DNA of 16,802 nt from an uncultured Alphaproteobacteria bacterium (GTDB lineage: Bacteria > Pseudomonadota > Alphaproteobacteria > Sphingomonadales > Sphingomonadaceae), in the NCBI GenBank assembly GCA_903939555.1, contig CAJAHV010000014.1, positions 1-16,802 of the forward strand. Reading direction: 5' to 3'. The position numbers were made by a program, and so were the translations under genes. Under the pieces are notes generated by a model. That model made no database searches and was not told the DNA's origin. It worked only from the letters and a program-made list of their open reading frames with translations. Numbering within the stretch: the first letter of the stretch is position 1; each line of letters opens with the position of its first letter. Below are positions 1 to 7,254 of the stretch, one piece after another.

Positions 1-2
1 CC

Positions 3-638
3 TCGCCCGCACCTCGCCCGCTGACCGCCTCGTGCTTCCGACACTTCGCGTTCGCAGGGGCGGCGGCATGCAACCAGTGGGTAGACGAGGTGTGGCTTCC
101 GTCAGAGTTCAACCGCGCTACCTTTACAGCGTCCGGTGTGCAGCGCGATCGGCTTCAGATCATGCCCCAACCCTTCGATAGCGTCCTCTTCAACCCGCTC
201 GTGACAGCGCCGATGGAGCTGCCCCAACGCATCGGCGCCTCCGGCCGGCCCGACCTGCCGAGCCATGGCGTGATGGCGTTCCTGCAGGGCCACGGCTATC
301 GCGTCATCCCGGTCAACCCGGCGATCAGCGGGCAACAGCTGCTTGGCGAACATGTCCGGGATTCGCTTGGTCAGCTGGGGGTGCCGATCGACATCGTCGA
401 TATCTTCCGGCGTTCAGATGCGGTCGGCCCGATCGTCGATGAAGCGGTCAGGGTCGGCGCCAAAGCCATTTGGATGCAGTTGGGCGTCGTTGACCCCGAA
501 GCCGCGGCGCGGGCCGAAGCAGCGGGGTTGCAGGTCGTCATAGACCGCTGCCCCAAGATCGAGATCGGCAGGCTGGTAATAGCTAAGCCGGGCCGGGCGA
601 CGCTGCCTTCTGGTGACGCCGCGCCGCCAGCGCCTTGA
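3..638 (+). CDS. Chimeric open frame: glycosyltransferase-like segment joined to a truncated CoA-binding (YccU-type) protein
   Basis: The frame is open from the window edge, so the true start lies outside; GTG at 90 is the first start-like codon that gives a plausible reading. Codons from about 66 to 235 read like an internal piece of a family-4 glycosyltransferase (VDEVWLPSEFNRATF, then a PQPFDSVLFNP stretch). From about 232 the protein changes to a small CoA-binding Rossmann protein: IGASGRPDLPSHGVM, GYRVIPVNP, VDIFRRSD, AIWMQLGV and DRCPKIEIGRL. Intact members of that family begin with a strand of about 15-20 residues ending in a VGAS-like motif. Here only IGAS survives, so the nucleotide-binding start is replaced. 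The last 56 bases overlap the 3' end of cysQ on the other strand. Cellular role unknown; CoA or NAD binding is the family expectation only. The join could be a real recombination or an assembly artefact. The C-terminal assignment is firm, the fusion is not. Confidence 0.7.
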   Translation, partial: SPAPRPLTASCFRHFAFAGAAACNQWVDEVWLPSEFNRATFTASGVQRDRLQIMPQPFDSVLFNPLVTAPMELPQRIGASGRPDLPSHGVMAFLQGHGYRVIPVNPAISGQQLLGEHVRDSLGQLGVPIDIVDIFRRSDAVGPIVDEAVRVGAKAIWMQLGVVDPEAAARAEAAGLQVVIDRCPKIEIGRLVIAKPGRATLPSGDAAPPAP

Positions 639-1437
639 GGGCATGGTCGAGCCGGTCGCGCACCACGTCGTGCAGCGCCGGCGTGGCTGCGGCAATGCCA
701 TGGAAAACCGGATTGGGCTTGTTGAACGTCAGCGGCGCGCCGGCGCGGTCGGTGACGGTGCCGCCGGCTTCGGTAAGGATCAGCGCCGATGCGGCGACAT
801 CCCATTCCGAAATGCTGCGGCCTTCCACCCAGGCATCGGCCTCGTTCGACGCCAGTTTCGCCATGCGCAGCGCCAGACTGTTGGGCTTTTCTACCGCTGT
901 CCCCGGCCAGGGTTCGGGCCAGAAGCTGGCGGCAAGGTTGACCGCGTCGATCGGCAACCGGACGCCTCGCAGTGTCGCCAGCCCCGATACACGCAACCTC
1001 TTGCCGTTGCATTGCGCACCATGGCCCTTCAGAGCGGCGAATAATTGCCCACGCGCCGGGGCGGACAATGCCGCGACTGTCACTTCGCCGGCTTCGACCA
1101 GCGCCACCGATACCGCCCAGCCGGTGCGGCCGCGGATGAAGTCCCGCGTGCCGTCGATCGAATCGATGATCCACAGCCGGCTCTTGCCCAGCCGTTCGGC
1201 GGTGTCGGCACTTTCTTCCGACAGCCATCCATCATCGGGGCGGTGGCCTAGCAGCCGGTCCTTGAGATAGGCATCGACTTCAAGGTCGGCGATGCCGACC
1301 GGATTGCCCGGCGCCTTGTCCCACCATTCTGATTTGGCGTGAAAATGGCGCAGTGCCAGCTCGCCCGCAGCATGGGCGGCGCGCACTGCCACCGACAGGT
1401 CGCTTTCGTTCCGGCGGCGGTTGCTGCGTTCACGCAT
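583..1437 (-). CDS. cysQ: 3'(2'),5'-bisphosphate nucleotidase / inositol monophosphatase family protein
   Basis: A Mg-dependent, Li-sensitive-type phosphatase of 284 aa. The family hydrolyses 3'-phosphoadenosine 5'-phosphate to AMP, recycling the by-product of sulfate assimilation, or dephosphorylates inositol phosphates. Metal-site motifs are visible: WLSEES near residue 71, IDSIDGTRDF at 91-100 (the DxxDGT signature), and EWDVAA at 211-216, which carries the third-site aspartate. The DGTRDF form and RTGWAVSVALV are typical of CysQ rather than SuhB, but substrate cannot be settled from sequence. The ATG lies 5 bp after the pmbA stop, so the two are probably cotranscribed. No strong ribosome binding site is visible, which suggests translational coupling. 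The 3' end overlaps the convergent CoA-binding frame by 56 bp. Confidence 0.88.
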   Translation of the reverse strand: MRERSNRRRNESDLSVAVRAAHAAGELALRHFHAKSEWWDKAPGNPVGIADLEVDAYLKDRLLGHRPDDGWLSEESADTAERLGKSRLWIIDSIDGTRDFIRGRTGWAVSVALVEAGEVTVAALSAPARGQLFAALKGHGAQCNGKRLRVSGLATLRGVRLPIDAVNLAASFWPEPWPGTAVEKPNSLALRMAKLASNEADAWVEGRSISEWDVAASALILTEAGGTVTDRAGAPLTFNKPNPVFHGIAAATPALHDVVRDRLDHALKALAARRHQKAASPGPA

Positions 1438-1442
1438 CGGTT

Positions 1443-2789
1443 TCAGGCACCGGCAACTGTCATCCCGTCGATGCGAATGGTCGGCACGTTGGCGGCGTGG
1501 CGGAAAACCAGGTCATCGGCCGGGGTCAACGCCTTGAACATGTCTTTCAGATTGCCGGCGATGGTGACTTCGGCGACCGCAACGGTGATCTCGCCATCTT
1601 CGATGAGGAAGCCCGAGGCGCCGCGGCTATAATCGCCGGTCAGGCCGTTGACCCCCATGCCGATCAGTTCGGTGACATAGAAGCCGCGCTTGATGCCGGC
1701 GATCAGCCCAGCGGGCGATACGCTGCCGGGTGCCATGTGCAGATTGGTGGCGCCCGCCCCCGGCGGCCCGGAGGTGCCGCGCGCGGCGTGGCCGGTGGGT
1801 TGCAGCCCCAATTGCCGGGCGCTGGCGGCGTCGAGCAGCCAGCCGGTGAGCACGCCCCTGTCAATCAGCGCGGTGCGGCTGACCGCCAGGCCTTCACCAT
1901 CGAAACTGCGCGAACGCAGGCCGCGCAGCCGCAGCGGATCATCGATGATGGTGATGCTGCTGTCGAAAACCTGCGTGCCGAGTGCATCCTTGAGGAACGA
2001 GGTGCCGCGCGTTATGGCGCTGCCGGTGATCGCACCGACAAGATGACCGACAAGGCCCGAGGAAACGCGCGGGTCGAAGATGATCGGCATGGCAGCGGTA
2101 TCGAGCTTGATCGGTCCCAGCCGCCGCACGGCGCGGATGCCGGCACGCCGTCCGATGGCAGCGGCGTCGTCAAGATCGGTGAAGTGCCGTGCCGAATGCC
2201 AGGCATAGTCGCGTTGCATGTCGCCGCCTTCACCGGCGAGTACGCTTGCCGAACAGCCATAGCTTGTCGCGCTCTTGCCGCCGCGAAACCCTGTGGAGGT
2301 TGCCAGTGCCATCACGGCGCGGCCAGCCGAGGCGCCGCCGCCTTCGGAATTGGTCACCCCGGCGACGGCCCGCGCTGCGTCTTCGGCGGCCATGGCGACA
2401 TCGCGCAGCGTTTCGGCGCTGGGGTCGCAGGGATCATCAAGGTCGAGATCGGCAAACGGGCCGTTCAGCAGCCGATCTTGGGGCGCAAGGCCGGCCCATT
2501 TGTCCTCGGGTGCCAGCCGCGCCATGGCGACAGCCCTTTCGGCGGCAATGGCGAGCGCTTGCGGTGACAGGTCGGAGGATGAAACGCTCGCCGACTGCTG
2601 GCCGATGAATACCCGGATGCCGATTTCTTCGCCTTCCGAACGCCCGATATCCTCCAGCTTCCCGAGCCGCACCGAAACACTTGTCGAACCATCGCCGACG
2701 TAAAGTGCGTCGGCAGCGTCGGCACCGGCCGCCCGGGCGGCGGCGAGCGTGGAATCAAGTCGGGTGAGAGCGTCTGGAACAGTGAGCAT
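1443..2789 (-). CDS. pmbA: TldD/PmbA (TldE) family metalloprotease subunit
   Basis: 448 aa, the usual length of PmbA/TldE. In enterobacteria it partners TldD in a heterodimeric zinc protease that trims modified peptides (microcin B17, CcdA). It is the non-catalytic-type subunit and lacks the HExxxH zinc motif, as expected. Family landmarks are VSVRLGKLEDIGRSEG near residue 38, GATNLHMAPG in the second half, and the conserved C-terminal GFLIEDGEITVAVAEVTIAG. No tldD lies in this window. cysQ follows after 5 bp. Upstream, the start codon is preceded by an A/T-rich run rather than a Shine-Dalgarno sequence (see the entry at 2790). The ATG at 2789 gives the expected N-terminus. Confidence 0.93.
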   Translation of the reverse strand: MLTVPDALTRLDSTLAAARAAGADAADALYVGDGSTSVSVRLGKLEDIGRSEGEEIGIRVFIGQQSASVSSSDLSPQALAIAAERAVAMARLAPEDKWAGLAPQDRLLNGPFADLDLDDPCDPSAETLRDVAMAAEDAARAVAGVTNSEGGGASAGRAVMALATSTGFRGGKSATSYGCSASVLAGEGGDMQRDYAWHSARHFTDLDDAAAIGRRAGIRAVRRLGPIKLDTAAMPIIFDPRVSSGLVGHLVGAITGSAITRGTSFLKDALGTQVFDSSITIIDDPLRLRGLRSRSFDGEGLAVSRTALIDRGVLTGWLLDAASARQLGLQPTGHAARGTSGPPGAGATNLHMAPGSVSPAGLIAGIKRGFYVTELIGMGVNGLTGDYSRGASGFLIEDGEITVAVAEVTIAGNLKDMFKALTPADDLVFRHAANVPTIRIDGMTVAGA

Positions 2790-2806
2790 AAATATAACTT
2801 AAGCAT
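2790..2806 (-). promoter_or_regulatory. A/T-rich leader immediately upstream of pmbA
   Basis: Read on the minus strand, the bases just before the pmbA ATG are CTTAAGTTATATTT, a striking A/T run in GC-rich surroundings. No purine-rich ribosome binding site is present. It contains a TATATT hexamer close to a -10 consensus, but only 2-3 bases from the ATG, and a poorer TTAAGT hexamer at about -13 to -8 that would suit a leaderless transcript. No convincing -35 was seen. Low-confidence promoter or initiation region. Confidence 0.3.
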
Positions 2807-2817
2807 TCGCAGGGCAT

Positions 2818-2851
2818 CTGTCATCCCGGGTGCGACGCTGGCGGGCGGGAT
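2818..2851. repeat. Degenerate REP-like palindromic element between gshB and pmbA
   Basis: On the plus strand the element starts CTGTCATCCCGGG. This matches, with one extra base, the start of the palindrome at 3840-3869 read on its opposite strand (CTGTCACCCGGG). ATCCCG at 2823-2828 pairs with CGGGAT at 2846-2851 around a 17-nt loop. It sits in the 69-bp gap between gshB and pmbA and could be a decayed copy of the same dispersed intergenic repeat. Confidence 0.35.
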
Positions 2852-2858
2852 CGCGGGG

Positions 2859-3821
2859 TCAGCGCGTTGCGGCGCGTGCCTCGATCGCGTCCCAGATGCG
2901 TGCCGGAGTGTTGGTACCATTGAAGCGGTCGATGGCCACGATCCCGGTTGGCGAGGTGACGTTGATTTCGGTCAGGCAGCCGGCGATGACATCGATGCCG
3001 ACGAACACCAGACCGCGCGCCTTCAGTTCGGGGCCGATGATGGCGCAGATTTCGGCTTCGCGCGCGGTCAACTCGGTTGGCTTGGCCATGCCGCCGGCGG
3101 CCAGGTTCGACCGGATCTCGCCGGATTTGGGCAGGCGGTTGATCGCGCCCGAAGGTTCGCCATCGACGAGCACGATGCGCTTGTCGCCTTCGCTGACCTG
3201 CGGGAGAAAGGCCTGCACCATGAAAGGTTCGTTCCAGACGGTGCCGAACAATTCGACCAGCGCCGGCAGGTTGCCGTCATGCTTGTCGATCAGGAACACC
3301 GCAGTGCCGGCGTTGCCGTAGAGCGGCTTGACGACGATCGCGCCATGGCGGGCCCGAAAATCCATCGCTTCCTCGAGCGAGCGGGTCACCAGTGTCGGTG
3401 GCATCAGATCGGGATAGCGCAACACGAACAGTTTTTCGGGCGCGTTGCGTACCTCGGCGGGGTCGTTGACGACCAATGTTTCGCCTTGCACCATTTCGAG
3501 CAGATGCGTGGCGGTGATATAGCCCATGTCGAAGGGCGGATCCTGACGCATCAGCACCACATCGGCATCCTCGCCGAGATCGATCGTCGCCGGCGGCCCG
3601 GCCCAGGCAAAATGCGCGCCTTGGTCGGGTTGCACGCGCAGCGGTCGGGCCCGGGCGCGGACCCGACCATTTTCGGCCGAAAGGGCGGTGGCGCTGTAAT
3701 GATGGAGCATATGCCCGCGCTTTTGAGCCTCGAGCATCAGCGCAAAGGTCGAATCACCGCCGATGTTGACGGTTTCGATGGGGTCCATCTGGACAGCGAC
3801 ACGCAAGTTCATGGGCTTCAT
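2859..3821 (-). CDS. gshB: Glutathione synthetase
   Basis: An ATP-grasp ligase of 320 aa that joins gamma-glutamylcysteine to glycine, the second step of glutathione synthesis in the cytosol. The N-terminus is the family signature LRVAVQMDPIETVNIGGDST. LMRQDPPFDMGYI near residue 110, the ATP-grasp strand VVKPLYGNAGTAVFLI, and the C-terminal VGIDVIAGCLTEINVTSPTG (Mg and ATP ligands) are all present. Length fits the family (about 315 aa). Start choice: ATG 3821 opens the longest form. ATG 3812 gives MNLRVAVQMDP, closer to typical relatives, with a GGATGAAG stretch just upstream, and is equally likely. Located after the SirB1-like gene with a 72-bp gap containing a palindrome, and before pmbA. 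Confidence 0.95.
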   Translation of the reverse strand: MKPMNLRVAVQMDPIETVNIGGDSTFALMLEAQKRGHMLHHYSATALSAENGRVRARARPLRVQPDQGAHFAWAGPPATIDLGEDADVVLMRQDPPFDMGYITATHLLEMVQGETLVVNDPAEVRNAPEKLFVLRYPDLMPPTLVTRSLEEAMDFRARHGAIVVKPLYGNAGTAVFLIDKHDGNLPALVELFGTVWNEPFMVQAFLPQVSEGDKRIVLVDGEPSGAINRLPKSGEIRSNLAAGGMAKPTELTAREAEICAIIGPELKARGLVFVGIDVIAGCLTEINVTSPTGIVAIDRFNGTNTPARIWDAIEARAATR

Positions 3822-3839
3822 CCGATCTGCAGGCCATGA

Positions 3840-3869
3840 CTGTTACCGCGGGTCAAGCCCGGGTGACAG
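3840..3869. repeat. REP-like intergenic palindrome upstream of gshB
   Basis: CTGTTACC at 3840-3847 pairs with GGTGACAG at 3862-3869 (one T-G pair). A single bulged G (3848) follows, then CGGG/CCCG around a 5-nt TCAAG loop. In the gshB-sense transcript the T-G position becomes a C-A mismatch. From memory, the motif resembles the TGTCA-CCCGGG-CTTGA palindromes common between genes in sphingomonads. It fills the 72-bp gap between the SirB1-like stop (3894) and the gshB start (3821). No U-run follows, so it does not look like a classic intrinsic terminator. Confidence 0.55.
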
Positions 3870-3893
3870 AATAAGCGGGTTTAGGTCCTGACC

Positions 3894-4691
3894 CTAGCTG
3901 TTCGATCGCGCCAGCGCTGCCAGCGCGGCGTGGATGCGCCGGGTCAGTGCCGGCTCGTGCGTGGTTTCGAGCATGGCGGTCAGGCTGGCGCGGGCCGCCT
4001 GGTTGTGGCCGAGCGACTGTTCCAGCCGGGCGCGTTCCCACCACAGGCTGGTCAATTGCGGCGCGATCAGCGTCATGCGTTCATAAAGCCGCAGTGCGCG
4101 CGGCGCGTCGCCGGCGTTGCGGGCCCGGCTGGCCTGGTTGGTGATCAGCCGGATCAGCAACTGGCGGTTGGTCATCGGGTCGAAGCGCACCGGCACCGCG
4201 TCACCACCACCGTGGCGGGCGATTTCGACAGCGCGCTCGCGGGTGATGCCCGTGCCGTGGTCGAACGGGTCGATCAGTGCCGGTTCAACGCCACCACACA
4301 CTTCGACGATGACATGGCCGGGCAGGTTGAGCGCATCGGCACGCCAACCGACACGGCGGGCAAGCGCCACATACAGGATAGACAGCGCCACCGGCAGGCC
4401 GCGTCCGCGCTCGACCAGCGCGATCAGATCGGCATTGAGCGGGTTGTCATAGTCTTCGGTTGCCCCGGTCAGCCCGGTTTCACTGGCGATCAGTCCCGAC
4501 AGCAGTCGCGCCCTGCCGCTACCCGAAACCGGTGCCGTATCGCGTTGCAAGGCGATTGCCCAACCCGACACCAGTCGCCGCAAGCGCGCCGGATCGGCCG
4601 CCGGGCGATCGGCCAGTGCGAGCGTGATACCGGCTTCGACAAGGTCGATGTCGGCATCGTCAAGCAACCCCAACGCGTTCAACTCCATCAT
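3894..4691 (-). CDS. SirB1-family transglutaminase-like protein with C-terminal helical repeats
   Basis: 265 aa. The central stretch PLNADLIALVERGRGLPVAL, then LYVALARRVGWRADALNLPGH and VIVEV, matches the SirB1 N-terminal/transglutaminase-like fold: GLPVALS then a PGH motif. The usual nucleophilic cysteine is not evident at the expected place, so enzymatic activity is doubtful, as in most SirB1 proteins. Residues from about 185 onward (NQASRARNAGDAPRALRLYE, then ARASLTAMLE) look like tetratricopeptide-type helices. The function of the family is unclear. The ATG overlaps the yraN stop as ATGA, a sign of translational coupling. A second ATG follows directly (4688). Confidence 0.8.
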   Translation of the reverse strand: MMELNALGLLDDADIDLVEAGITLALADRPAADPARLRRLVSGWAIALQRDTAPVSGSGRARLLSGLIASETGLTGATEDYDNPLNADLIALVERGRGLPVALSILYVALARRVGWRADALNLPGHVIVEVCGGVEPALIDPFDHGTGITRERAVEIARHGGGDAVPVRFDPMTNRQLLIRLITNQASRARNAGDAPRALRLYERMTLIAPQLTSLWWERARLEQSLGHNQAARASLTAMLETTHEPALTRRIHAALAALARSNS

Positions 4692-5083
4692 CCCTGCTCC
4701 CGCCAGATCGCGATCAAGTGCACCGGCAGTGCCCAGGGCCGCACCAGCACCGCATCGATGCGCGTCGTCGTGCAGCGGCCGGCATAATGCGGCGCCAGCA
4801 CACGCGACGCGGCCTCGATCCGCCGCCGGGCCGCAGGATGCAGCGCAAATATCGCGCTGTCGAGCGTGGTGCGCGCTTTCACTTCGACAAACACCAACGT
4901 CTCATTCTTGCGCGCAATAATGTCTATTTCGCCAACGCGCGTCCGCACGCGTTTCGCCAGAATTCGGTAACCCTTCAGGCGCAGATACCAGGCGGCAATG
5001 GTTTCGGCGCGGCGGCCTTTGTCTTCGGCGCGGCGTCTCGAATCGCGATCGCGCGGTTTGCGGCCGGGTTCACTCCCCGCCAT
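4688..5083 (-). CDS. yraN: YraN family (UPF0102) endonuclease-fold protein
   Basis: 131 aa from ATG 5083, or 133 from the in-frame ATG at 5089. The fold is that of PD-(D/E)XK nucleases: RRAETIAAWYLRLKGYRIL, VGEIDIIARKNETLVFVEVK (catalytic-type D54, E67 and K69) and ARRRIEAAS. All three putative metal and catalytic residues are intact. Physiological role not established. The open frame extends upstream to 5194, but that part is antisense-like read-through of rsmI; the family begins near MAGSEP. The start lies inside the last codons of rsmI (14-bp overlap), and the stop shares ATGA with the next gene. The same yraN/rsmI/lpoA neighbourhood occurs in E. coli, which supports the assignment. Confidence 0.9.
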   Translation of the reverse strand: MAGSEPGRKPRDRDSRRRAEDKGRRAETIAAWYLRLKGYRILAKRVRTRVGEIDIIARKNETLVFVEVKARTTLDSAIFALHPAARRRIEAASRVLAPHYAGRCTTTRIDAVLVRPWALPVHLIAIWREQG

Positions 5084-5957
5084 CGCCATCCCGCAATTGC
5101 AAAGCCCGCGCATAGACCATGGCGCGCGGCAGGCCGAGCGCTGCGGTAACAGTGGCGACGGCCGTCTTGACGCTGCCGGTTGCCAGCGCGGCAATCAACG
5201 CCGTGTCGATTGTTTCGGCATCGGCTGCCGCCGGGGGTGCCGGCGGTGCGATGGTGATGACGATCTCGCCGCGCGGTGGCGCTTCGGCATATCGCGCCGC
5301 GAGTTCCGACAGGCTGCCGGTCACCGATTCCTCGAAACGCTTGCTGATTTCTCGCGAGATCGCTGCGGCCCGATCGCCGAGGCCGGCCGCCAGTGCCGTC
5401 AGGCTTGCCGCCAACCGCGGCCCCGATTCGTACAGCACCAGCGTGGCGCGCACCGTCGCCAGTTCGGCGATTGCCGTTGCCCGCGCTCCGGCCTTGGCGG
5501 GCAGGAAGCCGGCGAACAGGAATCGGTCGGTCGGCAGCCCGGCCAGCGTCAGCGCGGCGATGGCGGCGCAGGGCCCGGGTATGGTGACGATGTTCACCCC
5601 CGCTGCGCGTGCCTCGCGCACCAGCTTGAAACCGGGATCGGAGATCAGCGGCGTGCCGGCATCCGACACCAGCGCCACCGGCCCGGCCAGCGCTCGGGCG
5701 ATCAGCGTCTGGCGCACCCGATCGTCGCTATGGTCATGATAGGCCAGCATCGGAACCCGCGCGCCGATATGGTGGAGCAGCTTGGCCGTCACCCGGCTGT
5801 CCTCGGCCGCGATCAGTCCGACGCCGGCCAATGTGGCGGCGGCGCGCGGCGACAGATCGCCAAGATTGCCGATTGGCGTCGCAACGATGTAAAGCCCGGG
5901 AGCAAGGGCTGCCGCCCGAATCGGTGGCTCGTCGGTTTCCGGGTCAAAAGGTTGCAC
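5070..5957 (-). CDS. rsmI: 16S rRNA (cytidine(1402)-2'-O)-methyltransferase
   Basis: 295 aa from GTG 5957. An S-adenosylmethionine-dependent enzyme that 2'-O-methylates C1402 in the ribosomal P site. Tetrapyrrole-methylase-fold motifs are in order: GLYIVATPIGNLGDLSPRA (residues 21-39), AEDSRVTAKLL (51-61), LVSDAGTPLISDPGFKLV, the GPCAAIAAL loop, and DRFLFAGFLP. Start choice: no ATG, GTG or TTG lies between this GTG and the first conserved strand. An AGGA sits 7 bases before it on the minus strand. An upstream in-frame GTG at 5978 is possible, while the open frame up to 6143 is antisense to the lipoprotein gene. The start codon directly abuts that of the divergent lipoprotein gene. Confidence 0.93.
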   Translation of the reverse strand: MQPFDPETDEPPIRAAALAPGLYIVATPIGNLGDLSPRAAATLAGVGLIAAEDSRVTAKLLHHIGARVPMLAYHDHSDDRVRQTLIARALAGPVALVSDAGTPLISDPGFKLVREARAAGVNIVTIPGPCAAIAALTLAGLPTDRFLFAGFLPAKAGARATAIAELATVRATLVLYESGPRLAASLTALAAGLGDRAAAISREISKRFEESVTGSLSELAARYAEAPPRGEIVITIAPPAPPAAADAETIDTALIAALATGSVKTAVATVTAALGLPRAMVYARALQLRDGDGGE

Positions 5958-7232
5958 ATGCTTATCCTGAAACGTCACATCGGCAATTGGCAAGTGCCGC
6001 GCTTGCCCGCAGCCCTCGCCATCGGCGCCGCGCTGTTCATCTCTGCCTGCACCACGCCCAAAAAGCCCGTGGTTTCGGCGCCGCGACCGCCGGTCGTCGC
6101 GCCCGAACCGGTCAAGCCGCCGCCGCTGCCCGAAGCCGCACAAAACCGCGTCGCGCTCCTGGTGCCGCTCACTGGCCCCAATGCCCCGGTCGGTCAGTCG
6201 ATTGCCAACGCCGCCAACATGGCGCTGCTCGATGTTGGCGACAAGCGCGTCAACCTGCGCATCTATGACACCGCGCCCGGCGCCGGCGAAGCGGCGGGCA
6301 AGGCCATTGCCGATGGTGCCCGGCTGATCCTGGGGCCGCTGCTTGCCAACGATATCCGCGCCGTCGATGCCGTGGCCGGGCCGCGCGCCATTCCGGTATT
6401 GTCCTTTTCCAACGATGCCAGCCTGGCTGGCGGCAATGTCTATATCCTCGGTTTCCAGCCCGGCCAGTCGATCGCGCGCAGTATCGCTTATGCCCGCAGC
6501 CGCGGCATCGATCGCTTCGCCGCGCTAGTGCCGGCCGGTGTATATGGGCAGCGTGCCCAGACTGCGTTTGTCCGCGCCGTCGACGCGGTCGGAGGGCGCT
6601 CGACTGCGCTGGTCACCTATACCCGTGACCTGGCCAAGATGCAGGCGGCCGCGCGCAGCGTCACGGCCTTCGACAGTCGGGCGCGTGCCAGTGGTGCAGC
6701 CGCCATCCGCGCCGATGGCAGCGTGGCGCAGGTTGCCGGCGGGACGACCCCGGTCCCGTTCCAGGCGCTGTTGATAGCCGATTCGGCCAGCGTCGCCGGG
6801 CAGTTCCTGCCGGCGCTGGCAAAGTTCGGCGCGCTGCCCGGCAGCGTCACCTTCATCGGCACCGAATTGTGGAACAACGAACCGGGCATCGCGCGCGCTG
6901 CGGCGTTGAAGGGTGCCATTTTTGCAGCAGTGCCCGACGAACGCTTCCGCAAGCTTGCCGAACGCTATCGTGCCAAATTCGGTTCCAGCCCGTCGCGGCT
7001 GGCGAGCTTTGGCTATGATTCCGTATTGCTGGTCAACAGCATCGCCGGCAACTGGCGGCTCGGCGCGGCCTTTCCCGTTGCGGCGCTGTCGAACCGCGAA
7101 GGCTTTGCCGGTATCGATGGGGTGTTTCGTTTCACTCCCGGCAATATCGCCGAACGCGGGCTGGAAGTGCAGCAGATCGGGACAGGGCTGATCACGACAG
7201 TGGCCCCGGCGACGCGCAGCTTCGCGAACTGA
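5958..7232 (+). CDS. Penicillin-binding protein activator (LpoA/LppC-like) lipoprotein
   Basis: 424 aa. In gammaproteobacteria LpoA is an outer-membrane lipoprotein that activates the peptidoglycan synthase PBP1A; related alphaproteobacterial proteins share the periplasmic-binding-protein fold. The N-terminus carries K/R residues, a hydrophobic segment LPAALAIGAALF and the lipobox ISAC (Cys31). A proline-rich linker follows (about 33-58), then the type-I binding-protein start RVALLVPLTGPNAPVGQSIA. Later landmarks are ILGPLLANDIRAV, GSVTFIGTELWNNE and ASFGYDSVLLV. The ATG at 5958 is preceded by AAGG at 6-nt spacing; GTG 5994 is an alternative that would shorten the leader. The E. coli TPR domain is absent. 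Divergent to rsmI, as lpoA is in E. coli. Activation of a PBP is inferred, not shown. Confidence 0.85.
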   Translation: MLILKRHIGNWQVPRLPAALAIGAALFISACTTPKKPVVSAPRPPVVAPEPVKPPPLPEAAQNRVALLVPLTGPNAPVGQSIANAANMALLDVGDKRVNLRIYDTAPGAGEAAGKAIADGARLILGPLLANDIRAVDAVAGPRAIPVLSFSNDASLAGGNVYILGFQPGQSIARSIAYARSRGIDRFAALVPAGVYGQRAQTAFVRAVDAVGGRSTALVTYTRDLAKMQAAARSVTAFDSRARASGAAAIRADGSVAQVAGGTTPVPFQALLIADSASVAGQFLPALAKFGALPGSVTFIGTELWNNEPGIARAAALKGAIFAAVPDERFRKLAERYRAKFGSSPSRLASFGYDSVLLVNSIAGNWRLGAAFPVAALSNREGFAGIDGVFRFTPGNIAERGLEVQQIGTGLITTVAPATRSFAN

Positions 7233-7254
7233 TCCCGCAGCCTTGCGCCGCTTC

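Noticed and set aside
1455..1468. CTGTCATCCCG resembling the REP-like arm
   Set aside because: It falls inside the conserved C-terminal codons of pmbA and has no complementary arm; chance similarity.
1353..2567. 404-aa open frame on the plus strand
   Set aside because: It lies antisense to pmbA and cysQ, which have clear family motifs. Its protein is Gly/Ala/Arg-rich without domains, the usual result of high-GC codon bias.
3930..4787. 285-aa plus-strand frame
   Set aside because: Shadow of the SirB1-like and yraN genes; composition Gln/Arg/Gly-rich with no motif.
4998..5957. N-terminal extension of the lipoprotein frame by 320 codons
   Set aside because: Antisense to rsmI. The signal peptide and lipobox begin at 5958, with an AAGG site in front.
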